From positions 22,758 to 59,003 of the forward strand of contig PMOK01000218.1 in NCBI GenBank assembly GCA_003162425.1: a stretch of 36,246 nucleotides of DNA, in the 5' to 3' direction. The stretch is from Bryobacterales bacterium. GTDB taxonomy: Bacteria; Acidobacteriota; Terriglobia; Bryobacterales; Bryobacteraceae. Below, piece after piece: positions 34,214 to 36,246 of the stretch. A model generated the notes under the pieces. That model saw nothing but the letters and a program-made list of their open reading frames with translations. It was not told the origin of the DNA and made no database searches. The position numbers were made by a program, and so were the translations under genes. Every line of letters starts with the position of its first letter. The stretch's first letter is position 1.

Positions 34214-35263
34214 TCAACGAACCAGCGTGAAGATAATGTATGGACCGCTTGTGAGTAAGATTGAGCCCAACTGCGTCCAGACGACCCGCTTGTAAGATCT
34301 TGGCACATAGAGGACATCGTTTGGCAGCAGCGGGAAATCGTTCGCTTTACCCTCGTATATTTTACTGACGTCGATCTCAATCTCGGCGCGCATCGTTGAG
34401 TTCAGGATGGGCCGCAGGATTCGCACCTTGGCGCGTTTGGCGTCGCGCGAGAGGCCCCCGGCTTGTGTCAGAGCTTGCAGGAGAGAAATCGAGTCGCGCT
34501 CCCCGAGCTCGATCGCGCCGGTTTTACCAACCTCACCATTGATGTAAACCTGTTCGGCGCGTTCCACCGTTATGACATCAAACGGTTCCAGGATGATGTC
34601 TTCGGCTGGATTGACGTTTTCTCGCAGGCTCCCCAGGCTGATCTCGACCGAGCTGGTTTTTTTCTCCGGATCCTCGATGGCGCCGGGCAGTGGAATGACT
34701 CCGTATTCGACTCTCCGCGTAACCTTGATATGCCGGCTGGCATTGGGTGCGAGACCACCGACTTGGACCAACATTTCAACCAGGCTACGCTTGCCCTGCA
34801 GACCATAGATGCCGGGGCGGGCGAATTGGCCGACAAAAAAAACAGGCAAGCTCCGAAATACAGTCGGGGTGATGATCACCGTAGGATTCCGGATATACTC
34901 TTTGAGCCTCCTGACAATTTCCGCCTCCAATTCCTGCTGCGACATTCCTTCCGCGTGTACTTTACCCACCAAAGGAAGGTTGATGTTGCCCTCCGCATCA
35001 ATGCGAAACGGCTTCTCATTTATTTCCTCAGCATTCGAGCGGATCAGTATCTGATCGTTAGGGCCCAGGACATAGTTGGGACGTATCAAATCGGGGGGAA
35101 GCTCTCTGGGGGGTGCGGTCTGGTTCGGGTTTTGACCGGTGTCGGCCGGCTGTTGCTGCCCAGCCGGCTGCTGTTGGGCGTGGGTCGGCGCCACGGCCAG
35201 CAAACTAGAAAATAAAATAAATGTGAAACACTTCATGTAGCTTAGCGTCCCATGCAGATGCAT
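34214..35263 (-). CDS. Wza-type polysaccharide export protein (outer membrane)
   Basis: The 349-residue protein belongs to the polysaccharide biosynthesis/export family that forms the outer-membrane channel for exopolysaccharide. After the signal peptide (FILFSSLLAVAPTHAQ) and a Gln/Pro-rich linker, the Poly_export domain has NYVLGPNDQILIRSNAEE, FRIDAEGNINLPLVGKVHAE and GMSQQELEAEIVRRLKEYI. Two SLBB-type segments follow (FFVGQFARPGIYGLQGKRSL; VYINGEVGKTGAIELGERDS). The end, FPLLPNDVLYVPRSYKR, is standard, followed by a short hydrophobic tail. No lipobox is seen. I chose ATG 35263 because AGAGGG precedes it; the internal ATG at 35236 is the alternative. It starts 18 bases after the UpxY-type gene. 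Confidence 0.92.
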   Translation of the reverse strand: MHLHGTLSYMKCFTFILFSSLLAVAPTHAQQQPAGQQQPADTGQNPNQTAPPRELPPDLIRPNYVLGPNDQILIRSNAEEINEKPFRIDAEGNINLPLVGKVHAEGMSQQELEAEIVRRLKEYIRNPTVIITPTVFRSLPVFFVGQFARPGIYGLQGKRSLVEMLVQVGGLAPNASRHIKVTRRVEYGVIPLPGAIEDPEKKTSSVEISLGSLRENVNPAEDIILEPFDVITVERAEQVYINGEVGKTGAIELGERDSISLLQALTQAGGLSRDAKRAKVRILRPILNSTMRAEIEIDVSKIYEGKANDFPLLPNDVLYVPRSYKRVVWTQLGSILLTSGPYIIFTLVR

Positions 35264-35281
35264 ATCACCCTCTTCTTAAGG

Positions 35282-35962
35282 TCACGTTATGCGTGTCGAA
35301 CGCGGTGTCGTAGCGCCACTTCTATCCCGTCGCGCTGGTGGCAAAGGACGAATCCAGTCTCTGTCAACCTCCGCCGATACCGATCGCTGAAGAAGCTGAA
35401 CAGAAACTACCAGCCGGTACTTCCCCTTTACCTCGTCCAAAATACCCTCCACGCCGGCCAGAGGGCCACGTTCAATCAACACCCTATGGCCCAATTCCAG
35501 AAACGGCCACGGCATCACCAGCAATCCGGATTGTACCATCCGCCGGACGTTTTCGATTTCGTCCTCGGGTATCGGCGCGGGAATCTTTCCGAAACCCACC
35601 AGGTCCACCACACCTGGCGCCGTCAGCACCGGCAGCCGGTCCGAGGGATTCAGCCGGCAAAACACATAACCGGGAAAGAGAAACTGATCCATCTCTTTCG
35701 TTCTATCAGACCAGCGGCGCTCAGCTTTCCAAGAAGGCGAGAACTCCTCGTAACCGCGTTCCCGCAAATGCGCCGACGCGATCCGTTCGTGGTTGGAGCG
35801 GACCCGGACTGCAAACCATGGGTACCGAATATTATCCGGAGCGGATTCTATATCGTGAAGCACTTCCTTGGGGACCATGGCACGTTTCAGTTTGGGTTCC
35901 CACCAGCTCTTTCCTGATGAAGGAGTTATCTCCAGATTGACGGATGAATTGACATTTGTCAA
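35282..35962 (-). CDS. NusG/RfaH/UpxY-family transcription antiterminator
   Basis: The protein has 226 residues if it starts at TTG 35962; the first ATG, at 35878, would give 198. It belongs to the NusG-like specialised antiterminators (UpxY, LoaP, RfaH) that control long polysaccharide operons. The NGN domain runs from PWFAVRVRSNHERIASAHLR to GVVDLVGFGK; the RNA polymerase contact region contains DQFLFPGYVFCRLN. A KOW domain follows (GHRVLIERGPLAGVEGILDE and LLQRSVSAEVDRDWI). Its position just before the Wza-type gene fits a role in transcription of this operon. The frame continues upstream for 13 codons past an in-frame TGA to a good ATG at 36001, so the true start or an interruption needs attention. 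Confidence 0.9.
   Translation of the reverse strand: MTNVNSSVNLEITPSSGKSWWEPKLKRAMVPKEVLHDIESAPDNIRYPWFAVRVRSNHERIASAHLRERGYEEFSPSWKAERRWSDRTKEMDQFLFPGYVFCRLNPSDRLPVLTAPGVVDLVGFGKIPAPIPEDEIENVRRMVQSGLLVMPWPFLELGHRVLIERGPLAGVEGILDEVKGKYRLVVSVQLLQRSVSAEVDRDWIRPLPPARRDRSGATTPRSTRIT
35949..35962. promoter_or_regulatory. Inverted repeat at the UpxY start
   Basis: TTGACA-TT-TGTCAA has perfect 6-bp arms, extended to 7 bp by flanking A and T. It covers the TTG start of the UpxY-type gene on the minus strand. It could be an operator or hide the start codon in the RNA. Confidence 0.4.
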
Positions 35963-36001
35963 TCAACTGGAGTTCCAGTACTCCAGCTGGCGTAGTACCA
36001 T
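35963..36001 (-). CDS. 12-residue leader peptide frame before the UpxY gene
   Basis: An ATG at 36001 opens MVLRQLEYWNSS and stops at TGA 35965-35963, immediately before the TTG start of the antiterminator gene and in the same frame. The ribosome binding site is the strongest in the region: GGGGGAGG at 36014-36007, five bases before the ATG. A hairpin CTGGAGT / ACTCCAG (35967-35986) lies within the coding part. Either this is a regulatory leader whose translation controls the antiterminator by coupling or attenuation, or the antiterminator once started here and a TGA now interrupts it. Confidence 0.5.
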   Translation of the reverse strand: MVLRQLEYWNSS

Positions 36002-36166
36002 TTAAGCCTCCCCCGATTGGACTTAGTTCTTGTTTCCTACGCGGCTCAGTGTAGGCAGGCAGAACTCGATTTGAACCTACGTGTAAACCAAAGAACGAAT
36101 AGGGAGAGCCGGACCTAGAGAAGTACTAACCGCATGCCGATTGATGGGTTAGACGCAACTACTACC

Positions 36167-36246
36167 ATGCGAACTATATACCAACTTCTATTAGCAGTAA
36201 TGCTTTTCTCGATGGCCGCCGCGTCGGACGCGCAAACGATAACGCC
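36167..36246 (+). CDS. N-terminus of a secreted protein, cut by the window edge
   Basis: The frame from ATG 36167 is open to the last base and gives 26 residues, MRTIYQLLLAVMLFSMAAAS and then DAQTIT, a good signal peptide with probable cleavage after DAQ or SDA. Nothing of the mature protein is visible. No clear ribosome binding site precedes it. It is divergent from the UpxY-Wza operon; the 165 bases between the two starts must contain both promoters. Confidence 0.55.
   Translation, partial: MRTIYQLLLAVMLFSMAAASDAQTIT

Overview
The window looks like chromosomal DNA of an acidobacterium of the Bryobacterales / Candidatus Solibacter type. The reasons are the Solibacter-type C-terminal domain (TIGR03437-like) in the secreted protein at 5865-7751, a DUF1501 / DUF1549-DUF1553 / cytochrome-WD40 / pre-peptidase operon, the abundance of secreted Ig-like and choice-of-anchor proteins, PEP-CTERM proteins, and several families of GC-rich palindromic dispersed repeats. 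This assignment is an inference from gene content. No rRNA, tRNA, CRISPR array or transposase was found.

Layout. 1-1439 (+): 3' part of a tandem-GNAT acetyltransferase and a small secreted protein. 1455-5788 (-): tightly packed purine operon purQ-purL-purF without purS. 5865-7751 (+): the Solibacter-type secreted protein, facing a DUF202-DUF302 pair (7792-8557, -) across a palindromic repeat that holds both stop codons. 8726-9952 (+): exported ankyrin-repeat protein. 9962-10320 (-): remnant of an AbrB-type antitoxin / RelE-type toxin pair. 10410-12910 (+): NarL/DegS-type two-component system. 13047-14239 (+): fdhD and a coupled small gene. 14291-21778 (+): four-gene DUF1501 surface-protein operon in which three gene ends fall in dispersed repeats. 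21948-23825 (-): YtxH protein and P5C dehydrogenase. 23878-24399 (+): tandem DUF2007 protein.

The right third (24589-36246) is a cell-surface and exopolysaccharide neighbourhood. It has a PrsT-like TPR lipoprotein, a TMTC-like GT-C membrane protein with TPRs, two PEP-CTERM proteins, and a five-gene minus-strand operon: NusG/UpxY-type antiterminator, Wza-type outer-membrane export protein, Big-1-like membrane-anchored protein, propeller-like secreted protein and choice-of-anchor-D protein. A 12-codon leader reading frame with a strong ribosome binding site and a hairpin precedes that operon. The start of another secreted protein runs off the right edge.

The most unusual signals are: a 102-bp four-hairpin repeat inserted in frame in the signal-peptide region of the cytochrome-WD40 gene; a second repeat family that supplies stop codons to three genes; the decayed toxin-antitoxin pair; and the leader-controlled UpxY-Wza-Ig-propeller-ASH operon, which could be an undescribed surface assembly system.
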